64,000 bases of DNA, taken from NCBI RefSeq assembly GCF_030403745.1, contig NZ_JAQMWP010000003.1, positions 248,001-312,000 of the forward strand, given 5' to 3'. This document shows positions 24,063 through 33,255 of the stretch, piece by piece (position 1 is the stretch's first letter; each line of letters starts with the position of its first letter). Source of the stretch: Streptomyces sp. S.PB5 (lineage in GTDB: Bacteria; Actinomycetota; Actinomycetes; Streptomycetales; Streptomycetaceae). The notes beneath the pieces are model-generated. The model was not told the DNA's origin, ran no database searches, and saw nothing but the letters and a program-made list of their open reading frames with translations. The position numbers were made by a program, and so were the translations under genes.

Positions 24063-26378
24063 CTAGGCGCGCTCCACCGAATGGGAACCGATGAGCGACT
24101 CCTGGGCTCCGCGCTCCTCGGGAACCACGGCAGACACAGTGGCGGGCTCCGATTCGGAGATTCCGATACGACGGTGAAGGCGCCGGAGCACACCGGGCGC
24201 CCACCAGGTGGCGCGCCCCGTCAGCCGCAGCACCGCCGGCACCAGCAGGCTGCGCACGACCATGGCGTCCATCAGCACGGCCAGCCCCACCCCCAGGCCG
24301 AGCATCTTGATGTTGGTTACCCGGGAGGTCCCGATCGCCACCATCACGAAGCCCAGGATCACCGCGGCCGCCGTGATCAGACCCCCGGTGCGCCGGATGC
24401 CGAACTCCACGGCCGCGCGGTGGTCGCCCGAGCGCTCGTACTCCTCCTGGATCCGCGAGACCAGGAAAACCCCGTAGTCCATGGAGAGTCCGAAGGCCAC
24501 GCAGAACATCAGCACCGGCAGCGCGGTCTCGATGTCCCCGGTCGGGGTGAAGCCGAGCAGCCCCGACAGATGCCCCTCCTGGAAGACCCACACCACGGCC
24601 CCGAACATGGCCGTCAGACTGAGGGCGTTGAGCAGGACCGCCAGCAGCGGCAGCACCAGACTGCCGGTCAGCAGGAAGATCAGCAGCAGGGTGGTCACCG
24701 CGATGGCGCCCAGCGCCCAGGGCAGCCGTTCGGCGGTGCCGTGCTGGGTGTCGGCCAGGACGGCGGCGGCGCCTGTAACAGAAGCCTTGAACGGCACCGG
24801 AATTGACCGAATGTCAGTCACCAGATCGAGTGAAGACGCCGAGGTGGCCTCGCCCTTGGGCAGCACCGTCACATATCCTGTGCCGCCGCTCGCCTGAGCC
24901 GCCTCGGCGGGTGTGGCCGCACGGACCCGGGCGCCGTCCACGTACAGCCCGCCGGGGCCGGAGACCCGTACCACGTCCGGGAGTCGGGACACCGTGCGGC
25001 TGAAGTCGGCGAGTGTCCCCGCCGAGACCCGGTGGCCCTCCGTCAGTACCGCGAGCGCGCTGCCGGGACTGCCGGGGAACTCCTCACGGATCTCCTGCTG
25101 GACCACGTGCGCGGTCGTGGCGGCGGGGAGCTGCCGGTCGTCGGCCGTGCCGAACTGCACGTCCTTGAAGGGCAGTCCGAGTGCGACGAGTACCGCCACC
25201 GTGCCGATCGCGAAGAACGGCGCCCGGCGCATCACCAGCCGGGCGAGCGCCGCCCAGCCCGCTCCCGGCTCCCGACGGCGCTCCTTGACGCGCCGCGGCA
25301 GCAGCTTCCGTGCGTCGAGAGCGTCGACCCGCCGCCCCAGCAGGACCAGCAGCGCGGGCAGCGCGATCAGCGAAGCCGCCGCCGCGATGAGGACCACCGC
25401 GATCCCGGCGTACGCGAACGACCGCAGGAAGTACTGCTCGAAGGCGAACATCGACGCCAGCGACACCGCGACCGTCAGGGCCGAGAACAGCACCGTGCGC
25501 CCGGCGGTCCGCAGGGTCGTCGCCACCGCCGTGCGCGGATCGGCGCCCGTCGCGACCTCCTCGCGGTGGCGCCGCACGATGAACAGGGCGTAGTCGATGG
25601 CGAGTCCGAGGCCGAGCGCGGTGGTGAGGTTCTGGGCGTAGACCGACACCTCGGTGAACTCGGTGAGCACCCGCAGCACGGCATTGGTGCCGAGGATCGC
25701 CATGATCCCGACGAGCAGCGGCAGCAGCGCGGCCACGACACTGCCGAAGACCAGCACCAGCAGCACGAGGGTGACGGGCAGGGCGATCATCTCCGCCCGG
25801 ATCAGGTCTTCCTCGATCACTTCCTGCGAGGCGTGCCGCACGGCCGCCGGACCGCCGACCCGCACCTCGACCGACCCGTGCCGCCCCTCGTACGAGGGCA
25901 GGATGCGCTCCAGCACGGCGTCCACCGTGTCCTCGTCACCGGCGATACGCGCGGTGATCAGCGCCTCGCCGCCGTCCTTCGCGCGCAGCCCCCGCTCCTT
26001 GCCGTCCCAGTACGAGACGACACCGCCGACCGACTTCTCGGCCCCGAGCCGCGCCGCCAACTCCTTCGCATCGGCGGTCACCTGGGGCCCGTCGACGTCA
26101 CCCTCCCGCGCCGAGACCATCAGCAGCAGATTCGGCTGCGAGGCGGGCCGCTGCTCCTCCAACACCCGTGTGGCGTACGTCGACTCCGCCCCCGGGATCT
26201 GCGAGCCGCCGCTGCTCATCCGGTCCGCCGCGCTACCGCCGAGCACGGCGGCAGCGGCGGTGAGGGCCAGGACGAGCAGGAGCAGCAGTCGGGGCCGGGC
26301 CGTCACGGCCCGGCCCCAGTACCTCCCACCCCCGTCACGCGCTCGCGGTTGCGTCCGACCAGTGGGCCGCTCTGCCAT
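24063..26378 (-). CDS. MMPL/RND-family exporter
   Basis: A 771-residue membrane protein with the MmpL layout: TM1 (LLLLLVLALTAAAAVLG), a large extracytoplasmic loop, TM2-6, a short cytoplasmic loop around residue 370, TM7, a second loop, then TM8-12. The conserved polar transmembrane motifs are LGLAIDYALFIVRRHREE and FGLSMDYGVFLVSRIQEE. MmpL proteins export lipids and lipophilic metabolites using proton-motive force, which fits a fatty-acyl tetronate product. The CTTAAG element 52 bp upstream of the start is shared with the biosynthetic promoters and argues that it belongs to the cluster. The last 35 residues are Ser/Glu-rich. Confidence 0.88.
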   Translation of the reverse strand: MAERPTGRTQPRARDGGGRYWGRAVTARPRLLLLLVLALTAAAAVLGGSAADRMSSGGSQIPGAESTYATRVLEEQRPASQPNLLLMVSAREGDVDGPQVTADAKELAARLGAEKSVGGVVSYWDGKERGLRAKDGGEALITARIAGDEDTVDAVLERILPSYEGRHGSVEVRVGGPAAVRHASQEVIEEDLIRAEMIALPVTLVLLVLVFGSVVAALLPLLVGIMAILGTNAVLRVLTEFTEVSVYAQNLTTALGLGLAIDYALFIVRRHREEVATGADPRTAVATTLRTAGRTVLFSALTVAVSLASMFAFEQYFLRSFAYAGIAVVLIAAAASLIALPALLVLLGRRVDALDARKLLPRRVKERRREPGAGWAALARLVMRRAPFFAIGTVAVLVALGLPFKDVQFGTADDRQLPAATTAHVVQQEIREEFPGSPGSALAVLTEGHRVSAGTLADFSRTVSRLPDVVRVSGPGGLYVDGARVRAATPAEAAQASGGTGYVTVLPKGEATSASSLDLVTDIRSIPVPFKASVTGAAAVLADTQHGTAERLPWALGAIAVTTLLLIFLLTGSLVLPLLAVLLNALSLTAMFGAVVWVFQEGHLSGLLGFTPTGDIETALPVLMFCVAFGLSMDYGVFLVSRIQEEYERSGDHRAAVEFGIRRTGGLITAAAVILGFVMVAIGTSRVTNIKMLGLGVGLAVLMDAMVVRSLLVPAVLRLTGRATWWAPGVLRRLHRRIGISESEPATVSAVVPEERGAQESLIGSHSVERA

Positions 26379-26423
26379 CGGTCCGTCCCCTCCCGAGTCG
26401 CTGACGGGGACCCGATGGTGACG

Positions 26424-26441
26424 GGCGGGGCTTAAGCGCCG
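26424..26441 (-). promoter_or_regulatory. CTTAAG element upstream of the RND exporter gene
   Basis: Read in the gene direction it is GGCGCTTAAGCCCCGCCC, closely like the two elements at 18465-18503. It lies about 50 bp before the exporter start, a plausible promoter-proximal position. Confidence 0.5.
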
Positions 26442-26465
26442 ATTGCGGTTGTGTTGGGGCGTCCG

Positions 26466-28127
26466 TCAAGGCTGTCGCGGAGCAGGATCGCCTTGCAGAT
26501 ACGCCCGCCAGCCGCCGTACGACGTGATGTCCTCGGCGTCCACGAGCGCGGCGGGCTCGCACAGGAAGCCGGGGACGCGCTCACCGTCCGCCAGTTCCAC
26601 ACTCCCCAGCGCCATCGGCCGGGGCAGCGCCGCCAGCAGACGGCCCAGCCCCTCCGCCGGCAGCCGCCACACCTCCGCCTCGATCGCGGCACCGCCCCCG
26701 TCCGGACCGACCCGGACCAGACCGGGCTTGGGCGGAGTCGTCGCCAGGGCGTGCAGTCGGTAGGCATCGGCCGTGGTGGTCGTACGTTCCAACCGGGCGC
26801 CCAGGGAGAGGAGTTGCGGGTTGAGGGGCTGGCCCGTGAGGTGCGCGCCCACGACCGCGATCCGGGTTTCGGGCCGCAGCAGCCCCGCGATCCGCGCCAG
26901 CCGCTCGTCCGTGAACGCCGGGCCGATCAGCATCACACCGAACGGCAGGCCGCTCACCTCGCTGGCGGGGACGGCGACCGCCGCCAGGTCGAAGAGGTTC
27001 GTGGAGTTGGTGAACCGGCCCATCCGGGCGTTGACGCCCAGCGGGTCGGCGGCGACCTCGGCGAGGGTGGGGTGGCCCGGCGTGGTGGGCAGCAACAGGG
27101 CGTCCGCGTCGGCGAGTCCGGCGAGGGCGCGGGTGCGCAGGGCGGCCAGTCGGTCGTGGTCGGCGTAGAGCTGGTGGGCCGGGATGCCGCGGGCTCGGGT
27201 GATGATGCCGGCGACGGTGGGGTCTAGATCCGCACTTCCTTCCTCGATCAGCTTGTCGACAAAGCTCCCCACTGCCGTGTAGCGCTCGGCGACGAACGCG
27301 CCCTCGTACAGCATCGCCGCGGCCTCGGTGAAGGGCGTGAGGTCGATCTCGCGCACCGACGCCCCCGCTGTCACGAGCTGCTCGATCGCCGCCTCGTACG
27401 CCTCCGCCCAGCCCTCGTCCAGCTCGCCGAGTTGCTCCCGCGCCGGTACCGCGATCCGCCAGGGGCCGGGCGGGCGACCCGGGAGGGAGGGGAGCGTGCC
27501 GGACGTCATGTGGGACAACGCCTGCTCGGCCTCCGGGAGCGTGCGGGCGAAGACCGTCACGCAGTCGATGGAGGCGCAGGCCGGGACGACCCCGGCCGTC
27601 GGCACCAGGCCGCGGGTGGGCTTGAGGCCGACGATGCCGTTGAAGGCGGCCGGCACCCGGCCCGAGCCCGCGGTGTCGGTGCCGAGCGCGAGGTCGACGA
27701 TCCCGAGGGCCACCGCGACGGCCGAGCCGGAGCTGGAGCCGCCGCTGATGTACTCGGGGTCGTAGGCGTTGCGCACCGCTCCGTGCGGCGAGCGCGTCCC
27801 CACCAGGCCGGTCGCGAACTGGTCCAGGTTCGTGGTCCCCAGGACGATCGCACCCGCCGCCCTGAGCCGCGCCACGACCGGGGCGTCGGCCTCGGGGCGG
27901 TAGGCGTACGCCGGACATCCCGCGGTCGTGGGCAGCCCGGCGACGTCGATGTTGCCCTTGACGGCCAGGAGGCGCCCGGCGAGGGGGAGGTGCTCACCGG
28001 CGGCCACACGCGCCGCCACCGCACGTGCCTCCGCCTCGACCTCGTCCTCGGGGCGCAGGTCGATCCAGATCTCGGGGCGGTCCACGGCCTCGATGCGCGC
28101 GTAGGCGGCACGGATTCTCGACAGCAT
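26466..28127 (-). CDS. atzF: Allophanate hydrolase (amidase signature family)
   Basis: A 553-residue amidase-signature enzyme with the Ser-cisSer-Lys triad visible: Lys57 in LAVKGNIDVAG, the Gly/Ser-rich SGGSSSGSAVAVA with the cis-Ser near residue 132, and nucleophile Ser155 in GTDTAGSGRVPA. The C-terminal part, about 440-553, corresponds to the small second domain of allophanate hydrolases, ending near LPAEGLGRLLAALPRPMALG. The enzyme turns allophanate into two CO2 and two ammonia. ATG 28127 has GAGAGAGG five bases upstream, so it is preferred to GTG 28133. It lies 11 bp after the carboxylase gene and is the last gene of that operon. At 553 residues it is slightly shorter than the usual 600. 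Confidence 0.9.
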   Translation of the reverse strand: MLSRIRAAYARIEAVDRPEIWIDLRPEDEVEAEARAVAARVAAGEHLPLAGRLLAVKGNIDVAGLPTTAGCPAYAYRPEADAPVVARLRAAGAIVLGTTNLDQFATGLVGTRSPHGAVRNAYDPEYISGGSSSGSAVAVALGIVDLALGTDTAGSGRVPAAFNGIVGLKPTRGLVPTAGVVPACASIDCVTVFARTLPEAEQALSHMTSGTLPSLPGRPPGPWRIAVPAREQLGELDEGWAEAYEAAIEQLVTAGASVREIDLTPFTEAAAMLYEGAFVAERYTAVGSFVDKLIEEGSADLDPTVAGIITRARGIPAHQLYADHDRLAALRTRALAGLADADALLLPTTPGHPTLAEVAADPLGVNARMGRFTNSTNLFDLAAVAVPASEVSGLPFGVMLIGPAFTDERLARIAGLLRPETRIAVVGAHLTGQPLNPQLLSLGARLERTTTTADAYRLHALATTPPKPGLVRVGPDGGGAAIEAEVWRLPAEGLGRLLAALPRPMALGSVELADGERVPGFLCEPAALVDAEDITSYGGWRAYLQGDPAPRQP

Positions 28128-28138
28128 GTGCACCTCTC

Positions 28139-31100
28139 TCAGTTCACGGACGTTCGGTCCACGGGCGCGAGCACGAGCAACGCCGTCCCCGCCTCCACCT
28201 GGTCGCCCGGCCTCGCCAGGATCCGAGCCACCACGCCGGCCATCGGTGCGGGCACCCTGGACTCCATCTTCATCGCCTCCAGCGCCAGCAGCGGCTGACC
28301 GGCGGTCACCTCGTCGCCCGGCTCGACGTTCAACTGCCAGACGGAGGCCGCGAATTCGGCCTCGACGATCCGGCCCCCGGCCGGCACCTCGACGGACTCC
28401 GGGGTGACGGCCGGAGCCGACACCGCCTCCGCGCGGGCGAACTCGCCCGCCGCCTCCCAGGCGTCCCGCTCGGCCGCGAAGGCTGCCCGCTGCCGGGCCC
28501 TGAACTCACCGATGGACTCGGCGTTCTCGGCGAGGAACGCCTGGTACTCGGCGAGCGAGAAGGTCCCCTCCTCGATCCGCGGCACGAACCGCCCGGAGGT
28601 GATGTCGGCCCGCAGTTCCAGGAGTTCGTCGGCGTCCACCGGATACCACCTGATCCGGTCGAAGAACCTGAGCAGCCAGGGCGACCCCGGCTCGAACGCG
28701 CCGCGCTGCTGCCACCCCGACCACACCTGCGTCGTACGGCCCACGAACTGGTAGCCGCCGGGCCCTTCCATGCCGTAGATACACAGATAGGCGCCGCCGA
28801 TGCCGACGGAGTTCTCGGCGGTCCAGGTGCGGGCCGGGTTGTACTTGGTGGTCACGAGGCGGTGCCGTGGGTCGAGCGGGGTGGCCACAGGGGCTCCCAA
28901 GTACACGTCTCCCAGGCCGAGTACGAGGTACTCGGCGTCGAAGACCGTGGTGTGGACGTCGTGCACCGACTCCAGCCCGTTGACCCGGCGGATGAACTCG
29001 ATGTTCCAGGGACACCAGGGCGCGTCGTCCCGCACCCCCGCCATGTAGCGGGCGATCGCCTCGCGGGTCGCCGGGTCGTCCCAGGAGAGGGGGAGATGGA
29101 CGGTCCGGGAGGGGACGACGAGTTCGTCCGTCGGGGGCAGCGTCCCGACGATCTCCCGTACCGCGGTGAGCAGTTCGCGCTGCGGCAGCCGTTGGGGGTC
29201 CGCCTGGATCTGGAGCGAGCGGATACCGGGCGTGAGGTCCGTGACCCCGGGCAGACACGCCTCGGCCACCGACTCCATCAGCGCGTGGACACGCATGCGC
29301 AGCGCCAGGTCCAGCTGCATCGGCCCGAACTCGACCAGCAGGTTGTCGTCACCGCTGCGGCGGTACGTCACATCGCCGTCGCGCGCGAGCACCCCGCCGT
29401 CGACGATCACCTCCCGAGGCGCACCGTCCACGTCCACCGGCACGAACCGGACCGTGTCGCCCGGCCGCAGCTGGCCCAGCTTCCAGCGCTCGCCGCTGAT
29501 CACCGTCGCCGGGCACACGAACCCGCCGAGCGAGGGCCCGTCCGGGCCCAGCAGCACCGGCATGTCGCCCGTGTAGTCGACCGCGCCGACGGAGTAGGGG
29601 GTGTCGTGGATGTTGGAGGGGTGCAGGCCCGCCTCCCCGCCGTCCGTGCGCGCCCAGCGCGGCTTGGGGCCGACCAGCCGGACACCGGTACGGGCGGAGT
29701 TGAAGTGGACCTTCCATTCGGCGGCGTAGAAGTCGCGGATGTCGTCCTCGGTGAAGAACTCCGGTGCCGCGTGGGGCCCTTCGACGGCGCCTATGTGCCA
29801 GGCCGAGCCGAACGAGGGCCGGTCCGTGACCGGGGTGCCCGCGGCCCGCGCACCCCCGTGCAGCACGTCCCCCGTCCGCAGCGCCCGCCCGCCGTGTCCG
29901 CCGAACCGGCCCAGCGTGAAGGTGCTCGCGCTGCCGAGGAAGGCGGGGACGTCGAGGCCGCCCGCGAACAGCACATAGGTCCGCAGACCGTGTTCGGCAG
30001 GCGGGCCGATCTCCAGTACGGCCCCGGCGGGCACCGTCACCGGCTCCCACCGGGCGACCGGTGTGCCGTCCACGGTGACCGGGGCGGGCGCACCCGTCAC
30101 ACACACGGTCGTGGCGTGGCTGAACCTCAACGACGGCCCCTGGAGGGTGCATTCGAGGCCCGGCGCCCCCTCGTGGTTGCCCACCGCCAGATTGCCCAGC
30201 CGGAACGACCGGTCGTCCATCGGACCGCACGGCGGCACACCGACCTGCCAGTAGCCGGTACGGCCGGGCCAGTCCTGCACGGTGGTGAGGGTGCCGCCGG
30301 AGACGACCTCGATCCGGGGCGTCGGGTCGTGCACCTCGGCGAGGGTCGCCGTCGAGTGCACAGCCGCCGCGAACCGCGCGTCCGCGAGCGCCGCCCTGAC
30401 CAGCCCCAGGTTCGTCTCGATCCCGTCGACCCGGGTACGGGCCAGCGCCCGGTCCAGCCGCTCCAGCGCGTGGGCACGATCCGAGCCGTACGCGATGACC
30501 TTCGCGAGCATCGGATCGTACGACGTCGTCACCTCGGTGCCGGTCTCCACCCAGCCGTCGATCCGCACCCCGGGCGGGAACTCGACCCGCGTCAACAGGC
30601 CCGCGCTGGGCCGGTGTTCGCGGGAGGGGTCCTCGGCGTACACGCGGGCCTCGACTGCGTGGCCGCGCGGGGTGCCGGGGTCGCGGACGACGTCGCGCTC
30701 GCCGCGGGCCAGCCGCAGCATCCAGGCGACCAGATCGACGCCGTAGATCTCCTCGGTGACCGGATGCTCCACCTGCAGGCGGGTGTTGACCTCAAGGAAG
30801 TACGCCTCCTCGCGGGCGGCGTCGTAGACGAACTCGACGGTCCCGGCGGAGCGGTAGCCGACACGGGCGCACAAGTCACGGGCGCTCGACGCGAGTCGGT
30901 CCCGCACACGGTCGGGCAGTCCCGGGGCCGGTGCCTCCTCCAGCACCTTCTGGTTGCGGCGCTGGAGGGAGCAGTCGCGGTCGCCGAAGGTGACCACCCG
31001 GCCCTCGCCGTCGCCGAAGACCTGTACCTCGACATGGCGGGCCTGCTCGACGAGGCGCTCCAGGAAGACACCCGCGGAGGAGAAGGAGGCGGCCGCGACC

Positions 31101-31657
31101 CGCTGCACCCGCTCCCAGGCGTCCGTCAGTTCCCCGGCGGACCGGCATGCCGACATACCGATGCCGCCGCCTCCGCCGGTCGCCTTGAGCATGACGGGAT
31201 AGCCGATGCGGGAGGCTTCGGACAGCGCCTCCGCCACCGATCCCAGCAACCCCGTCCCCGGTGCAAGCGGCACCCCCGCCGCCTCGGCCGCCGCCCGTGC
31301 CGTGTGCTTGGCGCCGAACAGCTCCAGCTGCTCCGGCGTCGGCCCCACGAACACGATCCCGGCCTCCTCGCAGCGCCGCGCGAAGTCGGCGTCCTCCGAG
31401 AGGAATCCGTACCCGGGGTGGATGGCGCCCGCGCCGGTGTCCTTCGCCGCCTTCAGGACCAGGTCGGCGTCGAGATACGACTCCTTCGCGGGCGCGGGCC
31501 CGAGGCGCACGGCCGTGTCCGCGAGCCGGACGTGGGCCGCCGAGCGGTCGGGGTCGGAGTACACGGCGACCGTGCGCAGGCCCAGCTCCCGTGCCGTACG
31601 GATGATCCGGACCGCGATCTCGCCCCGGTTGGCGACCAGCAGCGTGTCGAAGCTCAT
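28139..31657 (-). CDS. uca: Urea (or guanidine) carboxylase, biotin-dependent
   Basis: A 1172-residue multidomain enzyme. Biotin carboxylase at about 1-450: MSFDTLLVANRGEIAVRI, the ATP-grasp loop KATGGGGGIGMS, and EVNTRLQVEHPVTE. Carboxyltransferase of the KipA/KipI (AHS2 then AHS1) type at about 470-1050: TTVQDWPGRTGYWQVGVPPCGPM, and YRRSGDDNLLVEFG. A C-terminal biotin carrier domain has Lys1130 in EAMKMES. It carboxylates urea to allophanate, or guanidine to carboxyguanidine. The accompanying pair of DUF1989 proteins is typical of systems since reassigned to guanidine, so the substrate is open. ATG 31657 overlaps the upstream stop (ATGA). Confidence 0.9.
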   Translation of the reverse strand: MSFDTLLVANRGEIAVRIIRTARELGLRTVAVYSDPDRSAAHVRLADTAVRLGPAPAKESYLDADLVLKAAKDTGAGAIHPGYGFLSEDADFARRCEEAGIVFVGPTPEQLELFGAKHTARAAAEAAGVPLAPGTGLLGSVAEALSEASRIGYPVMLKATGGGGGIGMSACRSAGELTDAWERVQRVAAASFSSAGVFLERLVEQARHVEVQVFGDGEGRVVTFGDRDCSLQRRNQKVLEEAPAPGLPDRVRDRLASSARDLCARVGYRSAGTVEFVYDAAREEAYFLEVNTRLQVEHPVTEEIYGVDLVAWMLRLARGERDVVRDPGTPRGHAVEARVYAEDPSREHRPSAGLLTRVEFPPGVRIDGWVETGTEVTTSYDPMLAKVIAYGSDRAHALERLDRALARTRVDGIETNLGLVRAALADARFAAAVHSTATLAEVHDPTPRIEVVSGGTLTTVQDWPGRTGYWQVGVPPCGPMDDRSFRLGNLAVGNHEGAPGLECTLQGPSLRFSHATTVCVTGAPAPVTVDGTPVARWEPVTVPAGAVLEIGPPAEHGLRTYVLFAGGLDVPAFLGSASTFTLGRFGGHGGRALRTGDVLHGGARAAGTPVTDRPSFGSAWHIGAVEGPHAAPEFFTEDDIRDFYAAEWKVHFNSARTGVRLVGPKPRWARTDGGEAGLHPSNIHDTPYSVGAVDYTGDMPVLLGPDGPSLGGFVCPATVISGERWKLGQLRPGDTVRFVPVDVDGAPREVIVDGGVLARDGDVTYRRSGDDNLLVEFGPMQLDLALRMRVHALMESVAEACLPGVTDLTPGIRSLQIQADPQRLPQRELLTAVREIVGTLPPTDELVVPSRTVHLPLSWDDPATREAIARYMAGVRDDAPWCPWNIEFIRRVNGLESVHDVHTTVFDAEYLVLGLGDVYLGAPVATPLDPRHRLVTTKYNPARTWTAENSVGIGGAYLCIYGMEGPGGYQFVGRTTQVWSGWQQRGAFEPGSPWLLRFFDRIRWYPVDADELLELRADITSGRFVPRIEEGTFSLAEYQAFLAENAESIGEFRARQRAAFAAERDAWEAAGEFARAEAVSAPAVTPESVEVPAGGRIVEAEFAASVWQLNVEPGDEVTAGQPLLALEAMKMESRVPAPMAGVVARILARPGDQVEAGTALLVLAPVDRTSVN

Positions 31658-32268
31658 CCGGCGGCCCCGATCGTCATCTCCACCGCCGTCGGCTCGAAGC
31701 CGTTGCAGGGGTTGTTGATCTGGGGGCAGTTGGAGACCAGCACCAGCACATCGGTCTCCGCCCGCAGGGTGAGCTTCAGCCCCGGCGCCGAGATGCCGTC
31801 GACGATGCCGAGGGTGCCGTCCTTCTCGACCGGCACGTTCATGTACCAGTTGATGTTGGAGACCAGGTCCCGCTTGCCGAGGCCGTGACGCGCGCCCTCG
31901 GCGAGGAAGTTGTCCACGCACGCGTGCTGCGACCAGGTGTGGTGGCCGTAGCGGAGGGTGTTGGACTCCTTGGAGCAGGCGCCGCCCACCGTGTCGTGGC
32001 GGCCCACCTCGTCGTCGACCACCGTCATCAGCGGGGTGTGCTCGTTCGACATCAGCACACTGCCCGTGGTGAGGAAGACGTTCCCCTGGGCGTGGATGGT
32101 GTCGGGCGCGCTGTAGCGGACCGAGGTGTCGTGGGCGTCGTAGACGAGGAAGTCGACGGCCTGGTTGCCGTGCAGATCGGCGATGGTGAGGGTCTGCCCG
32201 GCGCGGACGACGGCGGACCAGGCGGCCCGGGCGGGAACGACGGTCCTCACAGGAACCACGGACGTCAT
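31654..32268 (-). CDS. Urea carboxylase-associated protein 2 / carboxyguanidine deiminase subunit (DUF1989)
   Basis: A 204-residue DUF1989 protein. It contains GNQAVDFLVYDAHDTSVRYSAPDT, SNEHTPLMTVVDD and CSKESNTLRYGHHTW, typical of the shorter urea carboxylase-associated protein with its conserved Cys and His residues. Paired DUF1989 proteins have been shown in some bacteria to form a heteromeric carboxyguanidine deiminase, converting carboxyguanidine to allophanate. ATG 32268 overlaps the preceding stop and its stop overlaps the carboxylase ATG, so the three genes are translated as a chain. Function in this organism is inferred from the family and operon. Confidence 0.85.
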   Translation of the reverse strand: MTSVVPVRTVVPARAAWSAVVRAGQTLTIADLHGNQAVDFLVYDAHDTSVRYSAPDTIHAQGNVFLTTGSVLMSNEHTPLMTVVDDEVGRHDTVGGACSKESNTLRYGHHTWSQHACVDNFLAEGARHGLGKRDLVSNINWYMNVPVEKDGTLGIVDGISAPGLKLTLRAETDVLVLVSNCPQINNPCNGFEPTAVEMTIGAAG

Positions 32269-33089
32269 ACGAGCCCCCTCGCGGCGAGGAATTCGGCGGT
32301 GTTGAGGAAGGCGCGGCGGCCTTCCGGGGTGGCGTTCCACAGCGGGTCGGCCGGCCGGGTCGCGGCGGCCCGCCAGGCGAGCACCTCCAGCGGGGTGCTG
32401 AGGTAGTCGGGGCGTGGGTCGGCCGGGTGCGGCACGTTGGCGACGAGGACGATGACGTCCTGCTCGGTGCGCAGGGTCACGCTCCCGCCCGGGCCCGTCG
32501 ACCCGGTGAAGTCCAGGGCGCCGTCCTCGCGGATCTCCACGCCCTGGAAGAAGGAGAGCGAGGGCGGCAGATCACGCGGCGCCAGCCCGTTCTTCGCGGC
32601 CGCCAGCTTGAACAGCTCCCGTCCGGCCGGGGAGGGGGACTGCGGGGTGCCGTCGCCGTACCGCCGGGTGTTCCGTACGAGGGTGGAGGTGCCGCACAGC
32701 GCGTCGTGGCGCCCGGAGGTGTCGGCGACCACCGAGGCGAGCACGCGGCCCTGGTCGGACAGGAGCAGCACGCCCTCGCCGAGGTAGGCGTTCCACTGGA
32801 CCTTCACCGTGTCGGCGACGTTCAGCCGCTCCCAGGGCCGGTCCGCCGCGTAGAGCAGCAGATGCGCGCAGGCGTCGCCGCTGAGGTCGGTCAGACGCAG
32901 TTCGGTGCCGCGGGCCAGCACGCGGTGCGTGTAGTTGCCGCCCGCCACCGTCTCGGCCCACACCAGGTGCCCCGCCTCGCAGGGCGGCTCGGGCCAGTCG
33001 GCCGCCGGGACGACGGGCATCGCCTCCGCCCGCGCGCCCTCCTGGGCGCGGGCGTGATCGCGGGCTCCGTAAGTGGTCTCTGTCGCCAT
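32265..33089 (-). CDS. Urea carboxylase-associated protein 1 / carboxyguanidine deiminase subunit (DUF1989)
   Basis: A 274-residue DUF1989 protein, the longer partner of the pair. Conserved stretches include LTDLSGDACAHLLLYAADRPWERLNVADT, GVLLLSDQGRVLASVVADTSGRHDALCGTST and NVPHPADPRPDYLSTPLEVLAW. It is the first gene of the four-gene carboxylase operon. A perfect inverted repeat begins 25 bp upstream of its ATG, which suggests tight control by the divergent TetR regulator. It is expected to act in the cytoplasm with the 204-residue partner. Confidence 0.87.
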   Translation of the reverse strand: MATETTYGARDHARAQEGARAEAMPVVPAADWPEPPCEAGHLVWAETVAGGNYTHRVLARGTELRLTDLSGDACAHLLLYAADRPWERLNVADTVKVQWNAYLGEGVLLLSDQGRVLASVVADTSGRHDALCGTSTLVRNTRRYGDGTPQSPSPAGRELFKLAAAKNGLAPRDLPPSLSFFQGVEIREDGALDFTGSTGPGGSVTLRTEQDVIVLVANVPHPADPRPDYLSTPLEVLAWRAAATRPADPLWNATPEGRRAFLNTAEFLAARGLV

Positions 33090-33113
33090 CGCGGGACCTC
33101 CGGCTCCGGTGCT

Positions 33114-33135
33114 ATTTCTGTCGTGCGACAGAAAT
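33114..33135. promoter_or_regulatory. TetR-type operator of the carboxylase operon
   Basis: Perfect 10-bp arms ATTTCTGTCG (33114-33123) and CGACAGAAAT (33126-33135) flank the dinucleotide TG. In the operon direction it is preceded by CCTA, giving CCTAATTTCTGTCG. A near-identical site lies upstream of the permease gene at 42024-42045. It lies between the carboxylase operon and the divergent TetR gene. Confidence 0.75.
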
Positions 33136-33255
33136 TAGGAGCGGGGCGGGTCGTACGGGTTGCCCGGGCGTTGCGGACCGGTTACCGCCGCCTCACCCGT
33201 CCTGACCGACGGCTTTTGAAGATCACCGCAAGACACGCTGTGCGAGGATCGACGT

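Noticed and set aside
28025-31888. A 1287-codon ORF on the plus strand
   Set aside because: It is the shadow of the urea/guanidine carboxylase and amidase genes on the minus strand. It is low-complexity, Arg/Gly/His-rich and has no domain; third-position GC bias supports the minus strand.
33090-33255. Guanidine riboswitch upstream of the DUF1989-carboxylase operon
   Set aside because: I could not find conserved ykkC/guanidine-I features in this 166-bp region; the perfect inverted repeat and the divergent TetR gene explain control instead.
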